From the NCBI RefSeq assembly GCF_000721705.1, contig NZ_JOJL01000004.1:248001-312000 (forward strand): DNA of 64,000 nucleotides. The letters run 5' to 3'. Below, piece by piece: positions 52,938 to 62,377 of the stretch. Position 1 is the first letter of the stretch. Every line of letters starts with the position of its first letter. This stretch comes from Actinoplanes subtropicus (lineage in GTDB: Bacteria > Actinomycetota > Actinomycetes > Mycobacteriales > Micromonosporaceae). Made by a program: the position numbers and the translations under genes. The notes beneath the pieces are model-generated. The model made no database searches. It was not told the origin of the DNA and saw only the letters and a list, made by a program, of their open reading frames with translations.

Positions 52938-54473
52938 ATGAGCGACATCGCGCGACAGGTGGCACGGCTGCTCGAACGGGCGCAGAGCGGGCATGCCCGC
53001 GAGGCGCTGGCCGAGGCCGAGGCCGCGCTGGACGAGGGCGACCGGGCCGGCATGCACTTCGTCCGGGCCGTCGCCCTGGAAACCCTCGGCCAGGACCCGA
53101 TCCCGGCGCTCGGCCTGATGGTCCGGGCCGCCGCGCGCGAGGGCAGCCCCGGCTGGCGCGCCTGCGCGCTGGCCTCGCGCGCCTCGCACATGCTGCGCAC
53201 CGGCGGCGCCGACGACCCGGACGCGGTCCTGCACGACCTGGTCACCGCCGAGATCATCGCCGTCGAGGAGACCGAGCCGATCGCCGCCGTCAACGCCCGG
53301 GTCGCGGTCGCCATCGGCTACTTCGAGCTGCGCCTCTACGAGCTGGTCGGCCCGCAGTACGACATCACGTACGAGATGAGCCCGCCGGGCAGCGGCAACC
53401 GCGCGATGTGGCTGTACAACCAGGCCGAGGTGCACCTGTTCTGGGCGCTGGAGCTCTACCAGATCGGCGAGGTGGCCGCGGCCGAGTCGCACACCGCCGA
53501 GGCCGAGCGGTACGCGCTGCGCGCCGCCGAGGAGGCCGACGGCCCGGACGCCGAGGCCTGGCGCGAGCACGCCCTGCTCGCCGCCGCCTGCGCGAAGGCC
53601 GACCGGCACAACCCGTCCGGCGCCGCCGCCGAGATCGCCCACTGGCTCACCAGACTCGAGGAGCGCGGCGTCGGCTCGACCGCGCTCGCCTTCTCCCGCC
53701 CGTTCCACGGGGTCGCGCTCCGCCGGTCGGGCCGCTCCGACGAGGCCCTGCAGGTCATGGAGCGCGCGGTCGCCGCCCTGCCGCCGGACGCCGGCTGGCT
53801 GATCGAGGCGGCCACCCACCGTACCCGGGCCGTGCTGCTGGCCGCCCGCGGCTCGGCGGACGCGGCGGTCGGCCTGACCTACGGCGACACCCTCGCCCGC
53901 GAGCTGTGGCGGCAGCGGCTGCGCAACCTGCAGACGGTCGCCGCGATGAAGTCCCTGGAGCTGCTGCGCATCCAGCACGACCAGGCCGCCCGCGCCGCCA
54001 ACCTGGACGCGCTCACCGGGGTGGCCAACCGCGGCGCCTTCGACCTCGCCGTCCGGAAGGCCCAGCAGCGCCCGGACGACCTGGTGACCGTTCTGCTGAT
54101 CGACACCGACAAGTTCAAACAGATCAACGACACCGGCGGGCACGCGGCCGGCGACGCCGCGCTGCGGGACATCGCCACCGCGCTGGCCGGCCAGCTGCGC
54201 GACGCCGACCTGCTGGCCCGGGTCGGCGGCGACGAGTTCGCGGCGCTGCTGCCCGGCGTCGACGCGGCCGAGGCGATCGTGATCGCGCGCCGGATGGCCG
54301 AGGCGGTCCGGCACCTCCCGGACTGCCCGGCGACGGTGAGCATCGGCGTGGCCGCCGCGCACGCCGCCGACCTGCCCGAGGCGCTGCGCCGCGCCGACCA
54401 GGCCATGTACCGGGTGAAGCGGCGCGGCGGCGACGGCGTCGAGGAGTGCGCCGAGCGGATCCGCGCCGCGTAG
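52938..54473 (+). CDS. Cytosolic diguanylate cyclase (TPR-like + GGDEF)
   Basis: 511 residues. The N-terminal 330 residues are helical and TPR-like ('ALAEAEAALDEGDRAGMHFV'), with no membrane segment. The GGDEF domain has 'LDALTGVANRGAFD', 'IDTDKFKQINDTGGHAAGDA' and 'ARVGGDEFAALLPG'. The inhibitory I-site RxxD is present five residues upstream ('RDADLLARV'). It should make c-di-GMP, a developmental signal in actinomycetes. Start ATG at 52938 follows GGGAGGGG. Confidence 0.93.
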   Translation: MSDIARQVARLLERAQSGHAREALAEAEAALDEGDRAGMHFVRAVALETLGQDPIPALGLMVRAAAREGSPGWRACALASRASHMLRTGGADDPDAVLHDLVTAEIIAVEETEPIAAVNARVAVAIGYFELRLYELVGPQYDITYEMSPPGSGNRAMWLYNQAEVHLFWALELYQIGEVAAAESHTAEAERYALRAAEEADGPDAEAWREHALLAAACAKADRHNPSGAAAEIAHWLTRLEERGVGSTALAFSRPFHGVALRRSGRSDEALQVMERAVAALPPDAGWLIEAATHRTRAVLLAARGSADAAVGLTYGDTLARELWRQRLRNLQTVAAMKSLELLRIQHDQAARAANLDALTGVANRGAFDLAVRKAQQRPDDLVTVLLIDTDKFKQINDTGGHAAGDAALRDIATALAGQLRDADLLARVGGDEFAALLPGVDAAEAIVIARRMAEAVRHLPDCPATVSIGVAAAHAADLPEALRRADQAMYRVKRRGGDGVEECAERIRAA

Positions 54474-54514
54474 CCGGGGTGTAGCCGCGGCCCGGATCGG
54501 GTAGAGCGCGACGC

Positions 54515-55216
54515 ATGTCCGAGATCGCCTTCTACGCCAAGCGCATCCTGCCGTCGCTGGTAGCCCTGCAACTGGGCATGATCGGGCTCGGGCTGCTGAT
54601 CACCAAGGTGCTGAGCGACGTCTGGCCGTTCACCGTGGAGGACGGCGTCAACCGCTACTTCGCCGCGCACCGCACCGGCCCGCTCGATGTGGTCACCGAG
54701 ATCTTCAGCCTGGTCGGCAGCACCCCGGTGATCATCGGGGTGACCGCGATCGCCGCGTTCGTCCTGCTCCGCACGCTGCACAGCTGGCGCGAGCCGATCT
54801 TCCTGTGCGCCGTGGTGAGCGCCCAGGCGATCGTCTTCTTCTTCGCCACCCTGGTCATCGACCGGCAGCGCCCCCAGGTGCACCGCCTCGACGCCTCGCC
54901 GCCGACCTCGAGCTTCCCCTCCGGCCACACCTCGGCCGCGTTCGCCCTCTACGCCGGCCTGGCCCTCATCCTGGCCCGCCTGGTCCGGCAGACCTGGGCA
55001 AAGTGGCTCTGCTGGCTGCTCGTGCTGGTCCCGGTCTGCGTCGCGACCTCCCGCCTCTACCGCGGCATGCACCACCCGAGCGACGTCACCGCGTCGTTCC
55101 TCAACGGCGCCCTGTGCATCACGATCATGGCGGCCGCCATCCTCAGCCCAAGGGCGCAAACTGAATCTTCGTCAGGGCCACGGGTGTATTCGGAGCAGCG
55201 GCGACGGCCGGCTTGA
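54515..55216 (+). CDS. PAP2 family membrane phosphatase
   Basis: 233 residues, about six membrane helices. The three phosphatase motifs are 'IDRQRPQ' , 'FPSGHTSAA' and 'SRLYRGMHHPSDV'. It dephosphorylates lipids such as undecaprenyl pyrophosphate or phosphatidic acid. Its last 74 bases overlap the convergent Ig-like gene; the last residues after 'SPRAQTE' may be non-essential. Confidence 0.92.
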   Translation: MSEIAFYAKRILPSLVALQLGMIGLGLLITKVLSDVWPFTVEDGVNRYFAAHRTGPLDVVTEIFSLVGSTPVIIGVTAIAAFVLLRTLHSWREPIFLCAVVSAQAIVFFFATLVIDRQRPQVHRLDASPPTSSFPSGHTSAAFALYAGLALILARLVRQTWAKWLCWLLVLVPVCVATSRLYRGMHHPSDVTASFLNGALCITIMAAAILSPRAQTESSSGPRVYSEQRRRPA

Positions 55217-56564
55217 TCAGGATCTGGGAGATCCCGCCGTGCTGCGCCGCCACGTCGGCCGCCACGGTCAGCGTCGGCGCCGACGGGATCCGCTTCAGGT
55301 CCCGGAAGGTGACCTCCATGTCCAGCGTGTTCGGCGACTGCGGCGTGACCTGCACGGCGCCGGCCGGCTTGTCCGCCAGGAAGGCGATCAGCAGCGGCAC
55401 GTTGTGACACTTGGCCGGGTCGTCCGGCAGGCTCGAGGTGAGGAACTTCTGCCCGGTCGCCGGGTCGGCGACCTCCGCGGCGCTGGTCGCGCTCGCGCAG
55501 CCGGCCACCGCGATCGTGCCCGGGTCGGCGCTCACCAGGAAGCCGGAATTCCGGAACGCGTCGCTCGGCACGACCCCCGGGTTCTGCGTGGTCAGGTCCA
55601 CGATCTGCGCGCCGCCGCCGTTGTTCGCCGGCGGGGCCGAGCTGACCGGCGGCGCCGAGGAGGGCGGGGCCGCCGCCGACGACTGGGCCGGCGGCGCGGA
55701 GCTGGGCGCCGCCGACTGCACCGGCGGCGCAGCGCTGGCCTGCTGCGTCGGCGCGGCCGTGGTCGGAGCCACGGTCGCCGCCTGGGTGGCGGCCGCGTTG
55801 GTGGCCTTCTCGGTGGTCTTCTTGATCAGCGCCGGCACCGCGATCGCCGCGGCCAGCACCACCACGCCGGCCGCTATCCCGGCGAACTTCGCGAACTTGG
55901 TGGCCAGCCGGGGCTGCTGCACGAACGACGCCGTGCTGGTCACCGGCACCGCGCCCATCATCTCCGGGCTGGCCGCGATGGTGAGCTGCCGCTGCTTCTC
56001 CTTGTTCCACGGGATCGGCGCCGAGACCGACAACAGCGCCCGGCCCGCGGCGCTCGGCGGCAGGTCCAGATAGGGCGGTTGGAAGACGGCGCTGACCCGC
56101 CGCTCCGGGTCGGTCGCGGTCAGGTAGAGCCGCACCGGGGCGTTCCCGCCGTTCGCCACCTCGATCGTGAACTGCCCGGTCCGCCCGCCGTTGACCACCT
56201 CGGGCGTGGTGCGCAGCGTGATCTGCTCGACGCTGGCCAGCTGGATCGGCACCTCGACGCAGCGCGACACGTCATGCCGGTACGGCGAGCGCACGAGCGC
56301 GCCGACCACATAGGTGCCGGCCGGCGGCGGGGGCTGCACCGGCAGCGTCACCCGCACGGTCAGCGTCGCGCTCTCCGCCGGGCGCAGCTTGGCCACCTCG
56401 GGCTCGGCCCGCACGGTGGCGCCGTCGGGCAGGCCGACCATCTCCACGCCGTAGTGCTCCACGATGTCGCTCGCGTTGCGCACGGTGACATCGAACTGGA
56501 GGTTGTCGCCGGGGGAGGCCTCGGCCCGTTCCGGCGCGACGTTGACACGCAGCGGCAGAGTCAC
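55143..56564 (-). CDS. Ig-like single-pass membrane protein
   Basis: 473 residues. No signal peptide. The first 210 residues are Ig-like repeats ('LQFDVTVRNASDIVEHYGVE', 'GRTGQFTIEVANGGNAPVRL'). A membrane helix lies near 225-247 ('FAGIAAGVVVLAAAIAVPAL'), followed by a Thr/Ala/Pro linker and an unassigned extracellular domain with two Cys ('VAGCASATSAAEV', 'DDPAKCHNVPLL'). Predicted topology is N-in, so Ig-like parts are cytosolic. The layout mirrors the protein at 15018-16085. GTG start at 56564. Confidence 0.72.
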   Translation of the reverse strand: MTLPLRVNVAPERAEASPGDNLQFDVTVRNASDIVEHYGVEMVGLPDGATVRAEPEVAKLRPAESATLTVRVTLPVQPPPPAGTYVVGALVRSPYRHDVSRCVEVPIQLASVEQITLRTTPEVVNGGRTGQFTIEVANGGNAPVRLYLTATDPERRVSAVFQPPYLDLPPSAAGRALLSVSAPIPWNKEKQRQLTIAASPEMMGAVPVTSTASFVQQPRLATKFAKFAGIAAGVVVLAAAIAVPALIKKTTEKATNAAATQAATVAPTTAAPTQQASAAPPVQSAAPSSAPPAQSSAAAPPSSAPPVSSAPPANNGGGAQIVDLTTQNPGVVPSDAFRNSGFLVSADPGTIAVAGCASATSAAEVADPATGQKFLTSSLPDDPAKCHNVPLLIAFLADKPAGAVQVTPQSPNTLDMEVTFRDLKRIPSAPTLTVAADVAAQHGGISQILIKPAVAAAPNTPVALTKIQFAPLG

Positions 56565-56597
56565 CCGCTCATGCTGTCATCCCGGCACAACCTGCGA

Positions 56598-58076
56598 CTA
56601 TAAGCTTCCCGACACGAGATCTTCGAGGGTCGCCCGCGCTCCCTTGTGGTGCAGGCTGGACAACACGGAGGTGTACGCCGAGACGAAGCGCTCGTGGTCC
56701 GCGAGATCGCCGAAGACGTCCCGGTCCTCGATGAACGCCGTCGGGTGCTCCCGCTGCCGGGCCGCCGACGCCATCAGCCGGTCCCTGAGCTGGTCGACGA
56801 TCTCGATCGGTTGACCCTGTTCGTCGACGCCCTCGTCGTACCGGGCCCAGGAGGCCACGATCGCGGTGGACAGCAGGATGTCGCCGCCGGTCTCCAGGTT
56901 CCGCCGGATCACCGGCAGCAGCCACTTCGGGATCCGGTCCGAGCTCTCCGCGCACAGCCGGGCCACGGTGTCGCGTACCTGGGCATTGGAGAACCGCTCG
57001 ATCAGCTGGTGCCGATACTCGCGCAGGTCGACCCCGGGGACCTCGGCCAGCGTCGGGGTGGCTTCCCGTTCCATGTACGCGAGAAGGAAGCGGGCGAACA
57101 GCGGATCCTGCGCGGCGTCGTGCACCAGGCGGTAGCCGGCCAGCCAGGCGAAGTAGCACAGCCCCTGGTGGCTGGCGTTCAACAGACGCAACTTCATCAG
57201 CTCGTACCGGATGACGTCCGGCACCACCTGCACGCCCACGTCCTCGAACGGCGGCCGCCCCGCCCCGAAGCTGTCCTCGAGCGCCCACTGGGTGAACGGC
57301 TCGCACACCACCGGCCAGCCGTCGTCGACACCGAACCGCTCGCGCACCTGCGCCCGATCGTCGTCGGTGGTCACCGGCGTGATCCGGTCGACCATGCTGT
57401 TCGGGAAACGCACCTCGCCGGCCACGAAGGACGCCAGGCCCGGGTCGCGCAGCCGGGCGTACGCCACAAAGCTCTTTCTCGCGGCCTCGCCGTTGCCCTG
57501 GATGTTGTCGCAGCTCATGATGGTGAACGGCGGAAGGCCGCGGGCACGCCGCCGCGCCAGGGCGGCGGTGATCAGCCCAAAGGTGGTCCGAGGTCGGGCA
57601 CCCGGCCGCAGGTCGTGCTGAACGTCCGGGTTGTCGGCCATGAACTCCCCGGTGACGGCGTTGAAGTTGTAGCCACCCTCGGTGACGGTCAGCGACACGA
57701 TCCGGATCTCCGGCGAGGCCATCTTCTCGATCACGGCGTCGGGGTCGTCCGGCGCGTAGAGATACTCGACGATCGACCCGATCACCCGCGCCTCGAGCCC
57801 GCCGTCCGGCGCCTTGACGACCAGCGTGTAGAGCCCGTCCTGCGCCCGCAGCACGTCCCGCATCCGCTGGTCGGCGGGCATCACCCCGACCCCGCAGATG
57901 GCCCAGTCGTGGGCCTTGCCCTCGGTCATCAGCCGGTCCAGGTACATGGCTTCGTGGGCGCGATGGAAACCACCCACCCCGAAGTGCACGATCCCGGCCG
58001 TCAGCCGCGACCGGTCATAGGACGGAACGGTGAGATCCTTCAGGTCGGACAGGGTGGCGTTGCTGAGGGGCAGCAT
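56598..58076 (-). CDS. Mannitol/polyol dehydrogenase (NAD-dependent)
   Basis: 492 residues, the family's normal length. Rossmann part 'GIVHFGVGGFHRAHEAMYLD', 'ICGVGVMPADQRM', 'VTEGGYNF' and 'IMSCDNIQGNG'; C-terminal part with 'KLRLLNASHQGLCYFAWLAG' containing the catalytic Lys region. It probably oxidises mannitol or a related polyol to fructose. ATG at 58076 has GGGAGGT 8 bases upstream. Only distantly like the partial gene at the window start. Confidence 0.93.
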   Translation of the reverse strand: MLPLSNATLSDLKDLTVPSYDRSRLTAGIVHFGVGGFHRAHEAMYLDRLMTEGKAHDWAICGVGVMPADQRMRDVLRAQDGLYTLVVKAPDGGLEARVIGSIVEYLYAPDDPDAVIEKMASPEIRIVSLTVTEGGYNFNAVTGEFMADNPDVQHDLRPGARPRTTFGLITAALARRRARGLPPFTIMSCDNIQGNGEAARKSFVAYARLRDPGLASFVAGEVRFPNSMVDRITPVTTDDDRAQVRERFGVDDGWPVVCEPFTQWALEDSFGAGRPPFEDVGVQVVPDVIRYELMKLRLLNASHQGLCYFAWLAGYRLVHDAAQDPLFARFLLAYMEREATPTLAEVPGVDLREYRHQLIERFSNAQVRDTVARLCAESSDRIPKWLLPVIRRNLETGGDILLSTAIVASWARYDEGVDEQGQPIEIVDQLRDRLMASAARQREHPTAFIEDRDVFGDLADHERFVSAYTSVLSSLHHKGARATLEDLVSGSL

Positions 58077-58323
58077 CTTCGGTGACCTCCCGGCGGTGAA
58101 TCGGGGTTACCCTCAGCATCCCACCGGAGCCGCTAGGTCACCGGCGCCCGAACCCGGCGATCTTGTGACCGGTCCCGGGCACGCTCGTGATGGCAGGGGA
58201 CTTACCCGGAACGCCCACCCCGTTCGGACGATGGCGGTCGCACGGGACGATTGGGCAGGATCGGTGCCCGCGGCGCTACCCAGCGCCGACGCGGAAGCCG
58301 GGCGGGTCGAAGGGGTCGGGTCT

Positions 58324-60393
58324 TTGAAGGCGAACGAGACCACCGTCCGTAACCTTCTGCAAGGAGAAAAGCAGTACGTGGTGCCGCTTTACCAGCGGCG
58401 CTACAGCTGGAAACGCCGAGACCTCGCCCAGCTGTGGGCGGACTTGATGCGGGTCGCCGCCGTCGGCGACACGGTCACGCACTTCCTCGGGTCGGTCGTG
58501 CTGGCGCCGAGCCCGACCAACACGCCGGCCGGCGTGCAGAGCTGGCTTGTCGTGGACGGTCAGCAACGATTGACTACCTTGAGCATCCTGCTCTGCGCTG
58601 TGCGCGACCACGTTCGCGACGTCGATCCCCAGCTCGCCGCGAAGATCGATGACATGTACCTGCTCAACAAGTACGCCACCGGAATGGAGCGGTACACGCT
58701 GCTGCCCACCAAGGCCGACCGGGCGGCGTGGCTGGCGTTGGTCGAGCGCGACCCGGACGCCGGCGGCGAGGACCGCATCGGCGAGGCCTACCGTTTCTTC
58801 CGCTCGGCGTTGATCCAGGCCGACGACCCCGACGACGACTACGACGTGGTGCGGATCGAACAGGCCGTGGCCGCCCGGCTCAGCCTCGTGGAGATCGCGG
58901 CTCACCCCGAGGACAATGTCCACCGCATCTTCGAGTCCCTGAACTACACCGGTCAGCCACTGACCCAGGCCGACCTTCTGCGCAACTACCTGTTCATGCG
59001 CCTACCGCACCGTGGCGATCACGTCTATGAGTGGCAGTGGCTCCCTCTGCAGGAACTGCTCACCGACCGCCAGCTGGAGGAGCTCGTCTGGCTGGACCTG
59101 GTGCTCCGCGGCGACGACCGGGCCACCCAGGAGGCGATCTACCAAGCCCAGCAGCAGCGTCTCAAGCAGCTCCCGGACGAAGCCGCCATCGAGCAGTGGA
59201 TCATCGAGCTGCATCAGAAGGCCCGGCTGTTCCGCATGATCCTGTCTCCCGGGCACATCCAGGACGTCACGCTGCGCCGTGCCCTCGACCGGCTGGATCG
59301 ATGGGGCGCCGCCGTTGTGCATCCCATCGCGTTGCACGTCCTCCTGGCGCATGAGGCCGGACGGCTCAACTCCGCCGAGGCGGCCGGCGCGCTCCGGGTC
59401 GTCGAGAGCTACCTGGTCCGCCGCATGCTCGCCGGCATCTCGAGCGCGAACAACAACCGGCTTCTGATGACCTTGGTCAAGGACCTCGGCGACCAGACTC
59501 CGTCCGCCAAGGCCATCACCCGCATCCTGTCCGGCCCGCGTAAGCGGTTCCCCACCGACCAGCTCGTACGCGATGCGGTGCTGGTCAACAGCTTCTACTG
59601 GCTGGGGCGCGGCCCGCAGCGAAGCTTTGTGCTGCGGTGCATCGAGGAGGACTACCGCCACGAAGAGCCGGTGGACTTCGACCACGCCAAGCTCACCATC
59701 GAACACGTCCTCCCGCAGTCTCCCACCGAAGAATGGTGGGAGATGCTCCGCGGCGACCTGGACGAGGGCGAAACGGTGGAGGAGCTGCACAGCTCGCTGG
59801 TGCACACGCTGGGGAACCTCAGCCTCACGGCCTACAACGCCAAACTGGCCAATGACGGTTTCGAGGCGAAGAAGAAGATCCTCGGGGACAGCGGCCTGGC
59901 CATGAACCGCGAGATCGCCCGGGCTCCGCGCTGGGCCAAAGTCGAGATCATGTCCCGTGGCCGCGCCCTGGCGGATCGCATCACCAGAATTTGGCCCGGC
60001 CCCGACGAATCCGCCAGCGTCCCACCGCCCAGCCCGCGCTGGTCGCTGATGAACCAGGCCCTGACGTGCATCCCGGCCGGCCGGTGGACCAGCTATTCCG
60101 ACATCGCCGAGGTGATCGGCGTCTTCCATCGCAGTGTCGCCGGCCGCCTCGCGAGCGTGCAGGTACCCAACGGCCATCGCGTCCTCAAGATCGACGGCAC
60201 CGTCTCGGCGGACTTTCGCTGGCCCGACCCGACCCGGCAGGACGATCCCCGCCTCGTCCTCGAAGCCGAAGGCGTCCGCTTCGACGAGTGGGGCAGAGCC
60301 GCGGCCGACCAGCGGATGACCGCCAGCGACCTGGCACGGGAGTTGGGCCTGGACGCCAACGGAGACGACGGCGACAACACCGAACCGGTCTGA
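58324..60393 (+). CDS. GmrSD-type nuclease (DUF262 + DUF1524) fused to alkyltransferase-like domain
   Basis: 689 residues. DUF262 at 1-250: 'VPLYQRRYSWKRRDLAQLW' near 20-38, 'VVDGQQRLTTL' with Asp78-Gly-Gln-Gln-Arg. HNH-type DUF1524: 'LTIEHVLPQSPTEEWW' (His461) and 'LGNLSLTAYNAKLAN'. Residues 576-670 form an MGMT/ATL-like wing ('CIPAGRWTSYSDIAEVIG', 'HRSVAGRLAS') where the usual PCHRV is 'PNGHRV' (Cys absent). Type IV restriction of modified phage DNA is the likely job. TTG at 58324 starts the canonical MKANETT and has AAGGGG 8 bases upstream; ATG 58231 is possible. Confidence 0.9.
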   Translation: MKANETTVRNLLQGEKQYVVPLYQRRYSWKRRDLAQLWADLMRVAAVGDTVTHFLGSVVLAPSPTNTPAGVQSWLVVDGQQRLTTLSILLCAVRDHVRDVDPQLAAKIDDMYLLNKYATGMERYTLLPTKADRAAWLALVERDPDAGGEDRIGEAYRFFRSALIQADDPDDDYDVVRIEQAVAARLSLVEIAAHPEDNVHRIFESLNYTGQPLTQADLLRNYLFMRLPHRGDHVYEWQWLPLQELLTDRQLEELVWLDLVLRGDDRATQEAIYQAQQQRLKQLPDEAAIEQWIIELHQKARLFRMILSPGHIQDVTLRRALDRLDRWGAAVVHPIALHVLLAHEAGRLNSAEAAGALRVVESYLVRRMLAGISSANNNRLLMTLVKDLGDQTPSAKAITRILSGPRKRFPTDQLVRDAVLVNSFYWLGRGPQRSFVLRCIEEDYRHEEPVDFDHAKLTIEHVLPQSPTEEWWEMLRGDLDEGETVEELHSSLVHTLGNLSLTAYNAKLANDGFEAKKKILGDSGLAMNREIARAPRWAKVEIMSRGRALADRITRIWPGPDESASVPPPSPRWSLMNQALTCIPAGRWTSYSDIAEVIGVFHRSVAGRLASVQVPNGHRVLKIDGTVSADFRWPDPTRQDDPRLVLEAEGVRFDEWGRAAADQRMTASDLARELGLDANGDDGDNTEPV

Positions 60394-60437
60394 CGGGCCG
60401 GTCGAAGCGTGGAAACGCCGTCGACCAGCACTCGTAA

Positions 60438-61071
60438 TTCGAACCGAGCAAGTATCGGCACGACGGGCCCATTCACGATGTCTGTTTCCTCGCGGGCGCC
60501 GGCGAGCGGACGATCGCCACGGCGGGCAGCGATCGCAAAATCCTGCTCTGGAACCTCGACGCGATCTCCCGGGAAGCCCGCGCGCTGACCGGGCACTCCG
60601 GCGCCGCGCGCTGTCTGCACGCTTTCTCCCTCGACGGCGTGAGCCTGCTGGCCAGCGGCGGACAGGACAAGACCATCCGGCTCTGGGACGTGGAATCGAG
60701 GGCAACCTTCGCCACGCTCTCCGGTCACGAAGGACCGGTGCGTGCCTTGTGCAGTTTCCCGGTCGGCGATGACCGGGTCGTCGTATCCGGGAGCGAGGAC
60801 GCGACCATTCGCGTGTGGGGAGAGCAGCAGTCCGCTATGTCGGCGCACACCGGAGCAGTCACCGCCCTTTGTCCGTTCCCGCTTGGCGACACCTTGGCGC
60901 CGGCGAGCGCGAGCTCGGATCGTCCGCATCTGGGATCTGAACCGGAAAGCGCTCCTGGCGACGATCCCCGTCCACCATCACGCGCATTGCTGTGAATTCA
61001 TCGACGGCGCCCTGATCGTCGGCCTGTCGCATGGCCTCATCGCGATCGACCAACTCAATCTGCCCGGCTGA
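60438..61071 (+). pseudogene. WD40-repeat protein remnant (5' truncated, frameshifted)
   Basis: WD40 repeats are readable: 'HDGPIHDVCFLAGAG', 'LTGHSGAARCLHAFSLDG', 'DKTIRLWDVES', 'LSGHEGPVRALCSFPVGD'. They start right after a stop with no initiation codon, and the frame breaks near 60895-60925; the last repeat ('VRIWDLNRKALLATIPVHHH') continues in another frame to a stop at 61071. So it is a decayed C-terminal fragment of a larger WD40 protein. Confidence 0.82.
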
Positions 61072-61210
61072 ACCCAAGCCGCGTCCGAGCGAGGTCTCGG
61101 ACCCTCGCCGGTGTGCTCGGCCACGATCGGGTCGTAGTCACGACGCCACCCCTTTGCGGCGCCTTCGACGAAAGCCAGGACCGGGACACACTCTTCTTCT
61201 GACCGCCCTG

Positions 61211-61318
61211 GTCACGCCGGTGCCCTCTGGTCACGCCGGTGCCCTCTGGTCACGCCGGTGCCCTCTGGTCACGCCGGTGCCCTCTGGTCACGCCGGTGTC
61301 CCCTGGTCACGCCGTGGT
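61211..61318 (+). repeat. 19-bp tandem repeat array (about 5.5 copies)
   Basis: Unit GTCACGCCGGTGCCCTCTG repeated at 61211, 61230, 61249, 61268 and 61287 (the last with two changes), then a partial copy. No spacers. Confidence 0.92.
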
Positions 61319-61634
61319 TCCCGGATTACGCTGCCGTCCAGGGTCACGCCTCCGGCGCCCCGCACCTCTGCCCACCGCGCCGGCCTCCGGCCCGCCGCGC
61401 CGGTCCGAGTCCGCCGTGCCGGCCTCCGGCCCGCCGCGCCGGTCCGAGTCCGCCGTGCCGGTCCGAGTCCGCCGTGCCGGTCCGAGCCCGCCGACGAGAA
61501 CACCGACGCCCCACCCGACGACGAGACCCGCCGCACCGTGCCCGGCCGAGACGTGCCCGGCGCCGCCGCCGACAGCCCGGCCGCCCAAGGCAGCCCCGTC
61601 GGCCCACCCGATTGACTTTCCCTTTGCGGCGCCT

Positions 61635-61663
61635 TTGACGAACGGGCGCGGCCGAGACACACT
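61635..61663 (+). promoter_or_regulatory. Promoter-like element of the rhomboid-like gene
   Basis: TTGACG at 61635-61640, a 17-base spacer and CACACT at 61658-61663. This is a good housekeeping-sigma spacing; the GTG start at 61685 is 21 bases further on, giving a very short leader. Confidence 0.5.
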
Positions 61664-61684
61664 CGGACGATCGACGGAATCAAC

Positions 61685-62338
61685 GTGGTCCGGCGGCGCG
61701 CGCTGCCGTCCGGGCTCGCAACCGGGCTGTGGTTCGGCGGCACACTCCTTGCCGTGTCCGGGGTCGACCTGACCCTTCCGGCCGGCACGCGAGCGGCATT
61801 GCGGGCCTGGGCCAGCACCAACCTCGACAACCTGCAGCACCACCCGATGCTCGCGATGGCGGCCTCGCCGTTCCTGCCCGACGGGTACGCCTGGTTGTGG
61901 ATCGCGTTGTCGCTGATCGGGCTCGGCGCGGCCGGCCGGGTGCTCGGCACCGGCCGCACCGCGATACTCGCCCTGGCGACCCATGTGCTGGCAACGCTGG
62001 CGAGCGAGGGGCTCCTGGCGGCCCGGATCGCGGCCGGCGCCGTGACCCCGCAGGCCCGCCACGTCGTCGACGTCGGCCCGTCGTACATCGTGGTCGGCGC
62101 GCTGGTCGCGGCCATCGCCTACGGCACCTGGCCCGGCCGGCTGGTCAGCGCCGCCGGGTTCGCGGTGATCGCGCCCTATCTGTTCTCCGGGCTGAACGAT
62201 TGGGGCGTCGCCGAGACGGGTCACGTCTGCTCCGTCGTCTCCGGGCTGGCGCTGGGTTTCGTGCTGCGCAGGAACCGCCGCCGGGCCGCGCCGGACTCCT
62301 CCACCCGAACCAGAACGCTATCGACTCGGCGTAACTGA
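61685..62338 (+). CDS. Rhomboid-like membrane protein
   Basis: 217 residues with about six hydrophobic helices. 'VVDVGPSYIVVGALVAAIAY' carries a GxS-like motif and 'GVAETGHVCSVVSGLALGFV' a possible active-site His. The order fits the actinobacterial rhomboid-like group; whether it is a protease is uncertain. GTG at 61685 is close to the promoter-like element. Confidence 0.7.
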   Translation: MVRRRALPSGLATGLWFGGTLLAVSGVDLTLPAGTRAALRAWASTNLDNLQHHPMLAMAASPFLPDGYAWLWIALSLIGLGAAGRVLGTGRTAILALATHVLATLASEGLLAARIAAGAVTPQARHVVDVGPSYIVVGALVAAIAYGTWPGRLVSAAGFAVIAPYLFSGLNDWGVAETGHVCSVVSGLALGFVLRRNRRRAAPDSSTRTRTLSTRRN

Positions 62339-62377
62339 GCCGGTCGGCGTCACACCGGCACGCCGCACGGTCGTGTT

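Larger units (their letters stand above)
61072..61684 (+). other. 613-base repeat-rich intergenic region
   Basis: No gene seen. It holds a tandem array (61211-61318), Gly/Pro-codon-like GC triplet repeats around 61372-61500, and two copies of a ~43-bp block about 470 bases apart (61151-61193 and 61621-61664); the second copy carries a good promoter for the rhomboid-like gene. Confidence 0.75.
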
